This document shows, in pieces, positions 45,349 through 58,215 of a stretch of DNA of 64,000 nucleotides. The stretch is from Sternotherus odoratus (lineage: Eukaryota > Chordata > Testudines > Kinosternidae). The stretch covers positions 38,716,133 to 38,780,132 of the forward strand of contig JAVMKO010000005.1 in assembly GCA_032164245.1 (NCBI GenBank). Direction: 5' to 3'. Numbering within the stretch: position 1 is the stretch's first letter; every line of letters starts with the position of its first letter. The notes under the pieces were generated by a model that worked only from the letters and a program-made list of their open reading frames with translations, was not told where the DNA came from and did no database searches. A program made the position numbers and the translations under genes.

Positions 45349-48084
45349 CTAAAAGAAAAATGTGATGTGCCCAGTAGATAATCAGCATAAAAAAACCCCC
45401 AAGAATATTCTGTTATTAACCAAACTCATTTTATATTTTGACTGACTGGTCTATAGTTACTCCATACCCATTCCTGTGTATCTGAGCGTCAAGCACACTA
45501 ACATTATACAAAATCTTTACTTAAAATGTTTACAGACTTCCATGTCAGAACACATTAGAAGAAGCTGACTCGTTGAAGCAGAAAACTAATTGTACTGATA
45601 AACTGTTATTCTTCTACCTTTAAACAAAGCAAGAACCTGACAGCTTTTCTTTTTTTAAAAAATGGCTCAACTTATAATAATCCTGAAAAAATACTTATAA
45701 AAGTGTTTGAGTTTTTTTGTGTATTGCATTTAGAGACAGTCAGATAAAGGTTTAAGAGCTCACTGCCTCAACATTTAGCTGTCACTATCGTTATTCTATG
45801 TGATCTCCCCTCCCCAACAAAACTCATCACTTCTCTTTTTCTGGGGTAAATCAAAGCATTTTCATCCAGATTTCCATTGTGTTCAGATTCTGGCAGAACT
45901 ATGAGACTCGAAAAATATGGATTTGATTAAAATGGGACAGATGAGGCTCAGAAGCCTGTAAATGACACTATGGCCCCAAACATCCAAAACAGAAGTCAAT
46001 GAGAGTTTTGCCTGTATAAGAAACAGAACCAGTACTATGCAAGGCAAAGGCTGTGCAGAGTAACTAACAGATTTTAAAATATACTGAATCTGAATGGGAA
46101 CTGTGGGATTTCTTTTGTGCCCCTCTTAGGAGGAAAAAGGTAGACAAATTATTATTGGTTTAAAAACAAGTAGATGGGAAAGAGCCTGTGCTACAGAACT
46201 GTGTGCCAGGTGGAGTGGCAGTTCTTCTAGAAGCAACTATCAGGCCTTTTGGCTCAGTGCACGTACAACGACACAGGTTGCTGCTGCATTATTGGGAAAT
46301 AACCTGCCATTATTAACTTGTTACTATGTCCCCCAGATTACAGTGATAAATATCATTGTGGGGGTCTCAGGAGCGCCTGCAGGTGCTCTCTGGTCCTCCT
46401 TTTGTTTTTAATGAAAAGCCCAAGTGCTTGCAAACTTTTCCATAACCACCACCAACAACTTGTGTCTGAGATACTAGAAGCAGTAATATGGCCTACTGGA
46501 ATTTTGCACCCAATTGAAGAAAAATAAGGAGAATACAAATATCGACACTGTTTTCCATTTTGTCAGAGGTGGGTTTTTTTTTTCTTTTACTGTGCTTTGA
46601 AAACAAGCAGCAGCTATCTTGTATTTAATAGCTGTGCAGAGCATGTGGTAAGCTGGTGACTACAATGGGACTGGAAGTAGGTTCAAGAGCTCATTCTTTA
46701 GGCAGATGAAAAATAAAAAATGCTGCAAAAATAATACATGCTATCAAAAGCAGGAAATAGGTACCAGCTTCACTATTGTTTCAGCACTGTCAAGTGTCAT
46801 CATTACACAAAAAGACACCTGTACTCCCTTGCTACTAAATTGTAAGGTAACATGCCAGATGAATTCTGGGGAAGGACACTACACAGAATGACACTGCTGT
46901 GGAGGTTTAATCTATTTTAGTCATAGTTCAAGTGAACAGTTTATTCAGCACAACAGAGTAAGTGTACCTGCCATTAAATACCTTATTACAGCATCTGCTT
47001 ATCAAGCATTGGAAGTATACCGAGCAGCAACTGAACATTAAAAGAAGAATGGAGAAGCAGTTTTCAAATACAATACAGCTCTTAAGCACCCACTTAAATG
47101 GCACACCAACTACTTGGGGGGCCACGGAGACAGGGGAAATAATTAGCCTTCATTCCAAAAGTCTTCATATTGAAACTTTTTATGAAACCTGTTCTAACTA
47201 AAGAGCATTCTACTCAGCTACCATACTGCTGGGTCTTGGACGAGTCAATTTTGGAACATATAAGCCAGTGGAAAATATACATTGATAAGCAATTATATAA
47301 AATGACAGCTAGCTTCTGAAAAGCTAATATTCAAAAGGGGCATAATCAGCTTAATCATATTTCTGTCTGAAACCTTTATACTGACTATTGTTACAATTGA
47401 TACCCAAGATTAATATAACAAAGTAGGAGCAAAAGATTTTTCTGTTTTTTTTTCAGTCTAGTTTATCCATTTGACAACACCTTGCCAATAGTCAGTTTCA
47501 CTATCCCTGTTTGACTATTAAGTTTCTCCCTTGACAGACCCTCAAAAGCTAAACGGGAGGAGCTAAAACCCCTCTTGAAATAAAACAAAAAAAGGAATTA
47601 AGAAGTCAGCAGACACTACTTAAAGGATACTTTATTTTTAAAAATTCCAGTTTTTTATAATGTTAATTTAGAAAGAAAACAATTGACAGTCTTTAATATA
47701 TGAAGAGTCTAGTATTAAAAATATTAGACTATGTTTGAGGGCTTAGTTTGAATAAAACAGGAACTAATGGAAAGAAACTGAGTAATATAAGTTGTCTTAT
47801 CTGGGTCCTCATTATGCAAGTCAAACAAAGAAAATATTTAAATCTCCTCCTTCAGAGTCATTTTCAGTACAGGTAAAATGTTATTTTAACTGTATCTGTG
47901 GAGAGTAACAGTGACATCCAGTGGAAATTCTCATTAGCTTCAAGATAAACTAATCAGGAAGGTCAGAAGTACTACACAATACCAATTCTTGGGCACTCCC
48001 CATCACAAAGTTCTCTTGTTCCTCCCTGCTCATCGATACAAAATACCATTATCTGAACAAATACAACAGGATTGTAAAGGTATA
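45349..48084. other. POC1 intron or upstream sequence, nothing named
   Basis: AT-rich sequence with several frames of 60-80 codons but no domain. No WD40 exon was found on the reverse strand. Confidence 0.45.
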
Positions 48085-49025
48085 AAACCATTCAAAAGCA
48101 GACTGTGAGGAGTTAGAGGGATCTCACCAAACTTGTTGAATGGACGACAAAATAATATTTTAAATTCAACACTAAGTGCAAAAGTAAGGCACATTGGAAA
48201 AAATCATCCCAGCTATACATACAAAATGAATGGATCTAAATTAGCTGTTACCACCCAAGAAAGATCCCAGAGTCACAGTGGATAGTTCTCTGAAAACTTC
48301 TGCCCCAAGTGCAGCATTGGTCAAAAAGGCTAACAGGAACTATTAGGAAGGGATGGAAAATAAAACAAAATAAATAATCCATAAATCCATCATAGGCTCA
48401 CACATGTCCAGGTCTGATTGCCCCATCTCAAAAAGGATATAAGGGAACTGGATAAAAGTTCAGGAAAGGGCAACAAAGATGATCCAAGGGTATGGAATGG
48501 CTTCCATATGAGTGGAGAGACTAAAAAGAGTAAGGCTGTGCAGCTTAGAAATGAGACGACTAATGGGGGAAATGAAAGATCTATAAAATTATGAATGGTG
48601 TGGGAAAAAATTAATAGAGAAGTGTCATTTACCCTCCCATACAATACAAAAAAAAAAACAACAGGGGTCACATGAAATGAATAGGCAGTAAGTTTAATAC
48701 ACACAAGAGGAAGTATTTTTTCACACAACTAACCTGTGGAATTTGATGAGCAAAAGTATAACTGGGTTCCAAAAAAGAACTGGTTAAGTTCATGGAGGAT
48801 AATTTGGTCTATCAGTGACTATAAGCCAAGACAGTCAGGCTGCAACCTCATGCTCAGCGCAACCCTAAACCTCTGACTACGGGAAGTCAGGAGTAGAAGT
48901 CATGGGTGGATCATTCCATAATTGCCTTATTCTATACCTTCCCCCTGAAGTCTGGTACAGGACTCCATTGGAGGATATTGGGCAAGATGGACCATGGTCT
49001 GATGATATGGCAGTTCTTATGCTTC
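48085..49025 (+). mobile_element. CR1 LINE, 3' fragment, forward, diverged
   Basis: Landmarks in order: 'gtaaggcacattggaaaaaa', 'cacagtggatagttctctga', 'catctcaaaaaggatataag' and a terminal 'ggcagttcttatgcttcc'. This parallels the better preserved copy at 58216-60286 but with more substitutions and small deletions. No frame survives. Confidence 0.85.
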
Positions 49026-50680
49026 CTTGTCAAGTCAGTATTACCATTTGAATTTCTAGAATGCTCAAATTCCTCAAGTTTGGAACTATTCCACAAATCA
49101 ACATATTTGCATCTGTATCCGAGAAAACACAAGCTGTACTAATGTGGAGGATCACTCAGATATACACTGCTATGGCTCATCTCTAGAGGCAACCCCTCAG
49201 TCTAGCTCACAACTAGTTTTTGATTCTCTAAAAATAGAGCTTATCCCCAAAACACCATTCGCGTTTTTCTTTAAGGTATACTTCTACACAGTGCTGAAAT
49301 GCAGGATAGGTCGGATAGACCACACGTGCATCCCTCATCTTTATTCAAAAATATTTTGAACGGAATCCCCTTTTCCTTTTGCTGGCCCAGAGAATGTTGA
49401 GTTATAACATTACTACATTAGCACCCTTGGTTTTTGTAAACCGTGGAGTATTCATTCTAGTATTCCATGATTACATGGAAGATAATTCATTGAAATTAAT
49501 GTGTTTAAGTAATTTTAAACTCAAAAGGCACCATTGCCCAGCTGCCTGATGCACTTTTCTACACTGATCAGACTAGTCACTGACAAATTTGGGAAATTTT
49601 GGGTGAAAGGGCATCACAATCTAGCTTTGCTAAATAAGGAACAAAATAAAATGCTGATGGGGAGGACTGCTAATGGCCAGTTAGAGTTCTTACCACATGT
49701 ATTTCAATAGTTAATTTAAGGCAAAGAGCTCATGAACAAAAAAAGGGGGGGGGGGGAAGTGTTTATGGAGAAAATTTAGATTTTAATACAAGACATTTGA
49801 GTGTACGTTCGCTCATTCCTTTAATACCCACCTCCTCCCCTGTATTTTTATTTAAAAAAAATAAAGACAAAAAAGAGTAGCAGTTCCTCTTTTCTACAGC
49901 TAGGAATGCCTATCGCAAGCTTCTCTTTTCCCTAACCCTTCCCTCCTGTTTACCTTGCTCTTCTCCTTCACTTTCTCAGTCTCACCGTGTTCTCCTCACT
50001 TGTGCTTTATCTTTACCAAAATGTCACTTTGCAGACTAAGAAACTACTGTTACTAGGTAAGTATTTAAAGGTAACATCCAGAAGCATATAATACACAGCA
50101 GAATTCCTACAATGTCTCTTCAAAGTGACCAATTTCCATGGCATCCAGGCATTCCATTTGGTTTGTATTTTGTGCCAAAATTCCATGGTATCCATGGTTT
50201 CCATGGATCAGTTATTATGCTCACGTTTTCTGGGCCATATTTTCCTTGTTTCCATGCCAGAGCTGGAAGAAAATAGCAATCTGTGGGGTTTTCCAGGCAG
50301 GAGAGTATATCTAGTCATTGGCTCTCAGTCCTGTGGTCTTTTAAGACTCCATGTCATTTCTGGCAAGAAAAATTTTACACCTCATATTATAAAGACTTAT
50401 AAAGATTAGTGAGTACTTACCCCCTTAACAGAAATGTTTTGGAGTCAGTGTCTAATGCAGGTTAAGAGATTCAAATGACAGGATAATAAAAACAAACAAT
50501 GGAAGAACTAATTCCACAGTCTTACTATGGAAAGTTAAATCATAGGAAGATTTTTTAGTGAAATATTGCACAAAGTTTCCAGGTCCTTTTCCCTCCAGTA
50601 ACAATTTAATCTACCTAAATTACCAAAGCAATCAAAGAACCTGCCAAATACTGTATGAATTTGTTAATAAGACTAAATCG
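49026..50680. other. No gene or named repeat
   Basis: AT-rich. Includes a G-run at 49744-49756 and short frames only. Confidence 0.45.
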
Positions 50681-50826
50681 GAAGATTGTGGAAGCTTTTT
50701 CATGGAGGTTTTCAAAAGGAGGCTGGATAGCCATGTCTCTTGGATGGTTTAGATACAACAAATCCTGCATCTTGGCAGAGGACTAGATCAGATGACCCTT
50801 GCAGTCCCTTCTAACCTTATGATTTA
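50681..50826 (+). mobile_element. CR1 LINE, extreme 3' end, forward
   Basis: About 145 bp: 'ttcatggaggttttcaaaag', 'gaggctggatagccatgtct' and 'gcagtcccttctaacctta' are the end of the CR1 ORF and its 3' UTR. It is heavily truncated. Confidence 0.8.
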
Positions 50827-53800
50827 TGCACATGCATAACATTTTGTAACTAGCAAAGGTGTGACCAGGTGTGCAATTACAGAGCAAGATGTCTGGTGTC
50901 CCCTTAGAAGATAAATTATTTGGGAAGGTGAAATGTCAAGTACTATCAGCTACTCCTAAAGGAAAAGCTTCACTCTGTTTATAATAAAGAGAAGCTAGAG
51001 GCAGGATTCACATCAGAAGTTTTCACTAGGTAGGGTAACAGCCAATTGTGTTGATTTTTAGATTAGGGTTATGACTCATTCCTTCCTACTCTCTCTCGGG
51101 TCAGGTGATTTGACTCTTTTCTTCTTGCTCCCACTACTTCACAAACCCAGGAGGCAGTTCTTCTGATCTCTGATAAGAGGAGGTAGTTTTAGTTTTAACC
51201 TTCCTGAACCCTCCTTGGCCATCATAACTCCCCACCACGATGCAGCCTGAGCATTTTTGGCAAGAGACAGCTTTAGTATCTAAACACCCAAAGCACTGTG
51301 AGTCTTGGATGCACACGAGTGATCCCTGATGGGCCAACACGATATGCAACTTCAGAAGGATTAAAAAAAAACAATACAAATTCAGAACAGTTTCTGTGCC
51401 TACGGTGCCCTGACTTGGATTCTATACTAGGACCAGGAGAGGAATCTGAACAGGAGAGTTAGTCTGAAGGTCTTCTACCAAAAGCCCTACTGACAACTGT
51501 TTTATAAACCACTCAAGATAATTCAAAGGAAGTATATGAATTAATAGCTATCAACACACCAATATTTTACATGCTTATGTACAAGTGTTCTTAGAGGTAT
51601 GTGTAAGTGGGTGCTTTTAAAAGTCAGAAGACATAGGCTCAATGACAGAAAACAAGACACACATGAATGACCCCTTCAATAAAGCAGCACAGCAGAAGCT
51701 GCTATGATTTACATTTAGTGTCTCATTTTATTTACTGGTGTCATTAATTCCTTTGTAGTCAAATAAGAAATTACAACAATAACATTTTCATTTGGTATTT
51801 CACTCACTTTAAACTATTAGTACAAAGAAAGAGTCTATGGTTTTATAATTAGCCAAGGACTGAATAATTTATACCACCCATCTCTCTCAAAAGCTGACAT
51901 AAAATAATGGTTTTGGGGGAAAAACAAATCTTGCTTCTGTCTCTCTCTGAATTATGCCTGAGGTATTAAAATAAGACACAAAGCAGCAGCGTAAGTGGGT
52001 GAATTTACATTAATTAGCCTGAAATGGCACTCCTGCAATAAAGGTAATTTTCCCCTCTCCAATAATGCTTTGTCGTGACTTGCTTTATTGTCCAATAGGC
52101 TGAACACTCAATAAGTGCCAGATATTAGCTGAAGAACTAGTCTACACACTGCTACAGGAGGAAAATAAAAGTCTGATCATTCACATTTGTATTTCTGCAA
52201 AAATGATCTTGTCTAAGCAGAACACTTTCTGTTAAGTAAAACGATTGTCTCAGACTTTGCTGTTACTATCTATTAATCGTCACAATGGTTAAATTAAATC
52301 ACTTAATGAATCTTCAAAAGCAGAAGTTGATGCAGCATATCTCCTGCTTTGAGGAAACAAGGTGGAAAAAGGTGAGTAAGCAATCTGAGGTTAGAGAAGA
52401 CTATGAAAATTGTACAGCTCAAAGTAAGAGGATGGCATAAAACTTTAGCATCCCGCTCCATCAGTACAGTCAACACAGCAGGAGTAAACGCAAGTCTCAA
52501 GGGAGGAGTACTTTAAAAGGTGGGGAATACTATACGCTTGTGAAAATATTTGTCATTTTAGTTGGCTATTAAAAGCTAAAAGTGCCCAAAAGACTAGACA
52601 GTTGTTTCAAGCTACTGTACCAATACTATTTACATAAGTCCAGATTTTAAAAAAATATTTAGGTATTGCTGCTCTGAGCATTGCAATGCTTAGCTGATTT
52701 GGGAGCCTATATCTCATTTTCATTGCTTGCTCTGATACAGTTTTCAATCAAATGTACATATCGTGCTCAGTCTGCAACTGAGATAATGCTTCACGAAGAG
52801 CATAGCCTTGTTTGCCTAGCTCTGTTCAGGTAAATTCAGACATCTTTCTAACATCCAAGATGCAATTGATTCCCTCCTTTAATTGTGTCTTGTCTTCATC
52901 AAGTCTAGTGCTGCTGCAAGGTTTATTGCAGTATTTACACTAGTGGTCACAATAGTGGGACTCTTTCTTCCCATATACCTACGCCCCAAACTACTCAATT
53001 TAGTGTTACAAGTGGCACCAGACTAATAAACAGTCTTCGCAACTCAAGTCATTATAATTTCAAAACAAATATAGAACTTACAACTGTAATTCAAATTTCC
53101 ACAACCAACATGTTTCAACCCTAACCTAGAATGACCTCTACAAGAAGACTTTGTTTATATGCCCTTTCAATCCTATGCCTGTCTACCGTAGGCTGCTAAA
53201 AGAGGTGCCATCAACTGTAGATTTTAAACAGTTTAATTAAATCCCAACTTTGAGAATCATTTCTCTAGAATGCTTTGAACATCTTCTTGGATATCAAAAT
53301 GATTTTAACCATTCAATATGTAATTCATCAGCTCTCTTAGGGGTAGAATAAAAGCAGTCATCTACCGCAAAATGAAATTTCTAAGCTTTATTGATGTAAG
53401 GCTCCTGATCAAAAACTAAAATATCAGTTTCTACAGCTATGAGTGCATATTTCACACAATTTGGCTTAACATATTTTAGCCTATATTATACAGGCAATGA
53501 AATTGGTAATAAAGACTCCGTTTCCATTTCCAATTTGGAAAAGTTTACATGTATGCAACACAAAAGTGCATAGAAAAAATGCAATTTTAAATCTCTAACT
53601 TAAGGCACACCTGTACTCAGTATGCTCTGCCCCACAACCGGAAAGCCAGACACACACAAAAACATTTGTTAGCAAGAATAAACTCTGAAATTAAATGACA
53701 ATTGCATTTTCTGGGAGTACAACTTGTAGCAACAGATTTCCTAACAAAAAAAGTGGTATCTGAGACTTTGGCAGTATGGAAATGTCAGGCTAAGAGATTC

Positions 53801-53904
53801 AGAGACATATTTACAGGTAAATATTTTCCTTCCTGTAACTCCGATATATGACTTTAGAACTACCTAGCAGTCCCCTTTTATAGAAAATGGAATATGGAAG
53901 GAAA
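50827..53904. other. No supported gene
   Basis: An 81-codon reverse frame at 51379-51134 has five cysteines in CX(n)C-like spacing (CFGCLDTKAVSCQKCSGC) and ends PPGFVK. It may be a decayed mobile-element protein, but nothing confirms it. The remainder is AT-rich and unremarkable. Confidence 0.4.
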
Positions 53905-54110
53905 GAGAAGGTTACTCGCCTTGTGCAGTAACTACGGTTCTTTGAGATGTGTCACCCTGTGGGTGCTCCACTTTCGGTGTTCGTGTGCCCCTGCACTCAT
54001 AGTCGGAGACTTTTGGTAGCAGTGCCTGGTAGGGTTGCACATGCATGATCCCTGCCTCATGCACTGCAAATCTTAACCTGTCTCATGGGCATCCTCTCTC
54101 ATAGCCAAAG
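53905..54110 (+). repeat. Possible DIRS/LTR terminal fragment
   Basis: The text 'ttctttgagatgtgtcaccc' and 'tgtgggtgctccactttcgg' recalls high-copy terminal sequence of sauropsid DIRS-like elements as I remember it. There is no coding part and no second terminus. Confidence 0.35.
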
Positions 54111-54584
54111 ATGGACACAAAGATCTAACACTGCAAGCATATTGCTTGTTTTTGTAATGCTTTGAGTAATAATTTGACCCACTTTCCAATAATCTCAGAG
54201 ATGGTTTTTTTTATTTCATTAATGTTTGCACTATTAATATTATATCTGTTTACTGAAATATTTCAGTAAGATGCAGTCCTGTACTACGCAATGTTGAGGA
54301 CGTTGAAGAACTGAACTTGCAATGCTCAAATTCCATCATCTGCAGAAAGCATGCACCCATGTGTGAACATCCATTATACATTCGTTTTATTTAATTAGAA
54401 ACTTCTCTATAGAGTTTGTATTAATCAGCAAGGATGGGAACATGAGTGAAACAATGAGATTTTCATAATGTGACTCACTCAGGCCTGGCAATGGTTCTTT
54501 AAGCATCCCAGCTTATCAGACACTACAGTTTAATACAGGCCAATAAAAAGACTTGTAGGAATTGAAACAGTACATTAAAAACTA

Positions 54585-55630
54585 TAGAAACATAGAATCA
54601 TAAAAGATTAGGATTGGAAGAGACCTCAGGAGGTCATCTAGTCCAACCCCCTGCTCAAAGCAGGACCAACCCCAACTAAATCATCCCAGCCAGGGCTTTG
54701 TCAAGCTGGGCCTTAAAAACCTCTATGAATGGAGATTCCACCACCTCCTTAGGTAATCCATTCCAGTGCTTCACCACCCTCCTAGTGAAACAGTGTTTCC
54801 TAATATCCAACCTAGACTCCCCCACTGCAACTTGAGACCACTGTTCCTTGTTCTGTCATCTGCCACCATTGAGAAAAGCCAAACTTCATCCTCTTTGGAA
54901 CCCCCTTCAGGTAGTTGAAGGCTTATATTAAATCCCGCCTCAGTCTTTTCTTCTGCAGCCTAAACAAGCCTAATTCCCTCAACCTCTCCTCGTAAGTCAT
55001 GTGCCCCATCCTCCTAATCATTTTCGTTGCCCTCTGCTGTGAACTTGTTGAGGGTGTAATTAATGCCATCATCCAGATCATTAATAAAGATGTTGAACAA
55101 AACAGGTTCCAGGACTGACCTCTAGAGCACTTCGCTTGACACCGGCTGCCGACTAGACATCAAGACATTGACCATTACCCGTTGAGCCCAACAATCTAGC
55201 AAGCTTTCTATCCACCTTACTATCCATTCATCCAGCTCATACTTTTTTAACTTGCTGGCAAGAATACTGTGTGAGACCATTTCAAAAGCTTTGCTAAAGT
55301 CCAGATATACCATGTCCACTGCTTTCCCCATATCCAAGAGCCAGTTATCTCATTATAGAAAGCACTCAGGATGGTCAGATATGACTTGCCTTTGGTGAAT
55401 CCATGTTGATTGTTCCTGATCACCTCTCTCTCCTCCAAGTGCTTCAAAATGATTTCCTTGAAGACCTGCTCCATAATTTTTCCAGGGACTGAGGTGAGTC
55501 TGTAATTCCCTGGGTTCTCCTTCCCTTTTTAAAAGATGGGCACTAAATTTGCCTTTTTCCAGTTGTCCAGGACCTCCCCCAATTGAAGACATTTGTGTAA
55601 GTATTGCAGGGAAAGTCTGCCACACATTGC
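54585..55630 (-). mobile_element. CR1 LINE, reverse, with internal deletion
   Basis: The 3' end at 54585 ('catagaatcataaaagatta', then 'ggattggaagagacctcagg') is of the same subtype as 38021-39050. Reverse-strand coding remnants include [21 protein letters not shown] (55337-55122) and [16 protein letters not shown] (55474-55247). Around 55035 the 3' UTR/C-terminal part joins polymerase sequence abruptly ('ctctgctgtgaacttg'). Compared with the 38021 copy, several hundred bp are missing there. Confidence 0.88.
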
Positions 55631-56649
55631 ATAGTTATCTGCTAATATATTGACAGTTCTAGTGCTGTACAAAACCTTTAGAGGTCTTTTCTCCTTTAAT
55701 ACACATTTTGAAGATGTACATTTTCCATAAAGAAAGATAAAGCTGCTACAATCAAATCTAGTTTGAAAACAGAAGATTCACCCAGTTTATTAGAAGTGAC
55801 ACTGAGAGTGATATCTACAGTTACGATTGCCTGACACTTTCTATTATCAGACCCCTGTTTTCAGCTGCTTCTAAACAACACTGTCAAATTTTAATAATTT
55901 GTGCTGAAATTTTCCATGGTGTCTGCCTGCCTCAGGCTGAATTTTTTGAAAGTTTCAGCCATTCCCAAGCATAAAGTTAGAGAAACACATTCTCGAAGAA
56001 GAAACAGAAATTTTATCATGTGGCATCATGCTGAAACCTACAAAGATCATCAGCAGGGTTGGAACCTTTAGATCCATTGCATTGAGCTAAGAGTAACTGA
56101 TAGCAGTAGTGGACTGTCATCCACTAAGTGGAGCAACACTTGAGGAGGGGGATAAGACTCCCACTGCACCACTCCAAACATTCCACTATCGCTCCTATTC
56201 AGTATAGTGTTTTTGGCTAATCCTGTAGAATACAGCAGCGGTTTATTTGAAGGGTAAGGTACAGTATATATTCACATCTGATTGTGCAGGTCATTATCTG
56301 TTAATGGAAGTTCTAGCTCCATGCAGCTAGATGAAAATTCAAGCCAAGAGGGTATGCGACAGCAAGTAGAAAAAAATGCTAAAAGGGAAGTATGAGCTGA
56401 TGCCAAAATTAGAGATAGTTACTAATTTGAAAATCAAGAGGTCAGACAGAAAAAACATCTGACATATGAGTAATTCAGGAAGAATTTACTTACATAAAGA
56501 ATGACTGGATACTGGAATGAATGAAGCAAGGTGAAAAGACCACAGGGCAAACGTGGAAAAGAAAATGGTACAAATTCTACACAGATTTAGCTGGGAGTAA
56601 AATGAGACAGGTAGAGATGGATTCAGGAAGTCTATAAAATCATAGATCT

Positions 56650-57367
56650 TAGCCTCTTCCAGGATACTAGGCAAGGGTGCCTGTTACTTCCATTGCTTTT
56701 TTATTTGGCTCTTTAGCTCCTGGCGGTAGCTATATGGGCTCATCTGGATACCCAAGGCATGTAACTAATTCTATGGAATATAAATTGATGTTCTATGCAG
56801 GTGATGCTCTTTGGTATATATTCAAACCAGAAACCACTATCTCCTATTACTAATTCAAAAATTCAGAGCAGTATCAATACTAACTAAACTGAGAAAAACA
56901 AACTATTGGAAATCTCCTGGTCATTATGTAGTGGGGCTTTTTCCTCAATGGAATTTCCATAGGCAAACTGATGCAATCAAGTACCTGGGTACAAAAGTAC
57001 CAAGAAACATTAAGGAATTATTTTTCTCATATAGCTATTGATACAAATCGGTGGCATCTTCTCTCCCTGAGCCTGTGAGGAAGTTTTAATACAATAAAAA
57101 TGAATATCCTCTGCCGAAGCTCCTCTGTATTCTAAATGGCCTATCTGTAAATAGCCTTTCATTTTATTCTAGACAATTTAACAACATTATGGGAGCTTTC
57201 TTGTGGGGCCCAGATCAATGCCCATGACTACCATTTAAAAAACTCCAGGTACCTTTAATCTGGGTAGGGTAGGGGTCCCAGACCTATAAAAATACTATTA
57301 TGCTTTTATTTTGTCAGATGCCAAAGTGGATCCATCATACTAATCCACATGGGTGGAATCTGAATGG
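56650..57367 (+). mobile_element. L1-type LINE, polymerase segment (part 1 of 3)
   Basis: Plus-strand translation in broken frames gives a reverse-transcriptase-like RQGCLLLPLLF box near 56672. This is followed by text matching the downstream L1 region, such as KYLGTKVPRNIKELFF (56980-57030) and an INTIKMNIL-like run near 57095. The element is then cut at 57367 by the foldback hAT, whose duplicated target GTATTGAT lies at 57368-57375. Confidence 0.7.
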
Positions 57368-57762
57368 GTATTGATTAGGGCCATTGATTAATTATAGTTA
57401 ACTCATGCGATTAACTCAGAAAAAGTAATCACTATTTAAAAAAATAATTGTAATTGATCACAGTTTTAATTGAGTGGTTAAATAATAGAATACCAATTGA
57501 AATGTATAAAATATTTTGGATGTGTTTATACATTTTCAAATATATTGATTTCAGTTAGAACTCAGAATACAAGAGATAGTATTTTTCAATTAACCTCATA
57601 CAAGTACTGTAGTGCAAGGTGTTTATTGTGAACGTGCAACTTACAAATGTAGATTTTTATTATTTTTTTTGGTTACATAACTGCACTCAAAAACAAAACA
57701 ATGTCACCTGAAAGTGAGAACAGGCATTCACATGGCAGTGACGTAGCTGGCATTGTAAGATA

Positions 57763-57921
57763 CACCGGACCCTCGCTATAGTCCGAGGTTTGGGATCCAT
57801 GCATAGTCCTGCGCTAATGCAGGGGATGCATTGCCATGGATCCCAATTTAAATATTTAAATTTGGGATCCATGGCAACAACTGCGCTGTACGCGAACCCA
57901 CGCTATAGCAAGGATCCGGTG
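57763..57921. mobile_element. TA-target MITE (159 bp), near-palindromic
   Basis: Termini CACCGGACCCTCGCTATAG and the complement CTATAGCAAGGATCCGGTG are flanked by TA at 57761-57762 and 57922-57923. The centre is a perfect-looking palindrome around 57848 ('tttaaatatttaaa'). It lies inside the left arm of hAT copy 2. It belongs to a mariner/pogo-like group. Confidence 0.88.
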
Positions 57922-58215
57922 TATTAACGTGCCATATGCGCTAAACATTTGTCTGCCCCTTCATGCTTTCGCCACCATTCCAGAGGACGTGCTTCCATGC
58001 TGACGCTCGTTTAAAAAAAAAAAAAAAAGGCACTAATTAAATTTGAGAGTCAACTTCTTGGGGATAATTGTACGTCTCTGCTGTTTTACCCACATTTTGC
58101 CATATATTTCATGTTATAGCAGTCTTGGATGATGACTCCAGCACATGTTGTTCGTTTTAAGAACACTTTCACCGCAGATATGACAAAATGCAAAGAAGGC
58201 AAAATGCAAAAAAGG

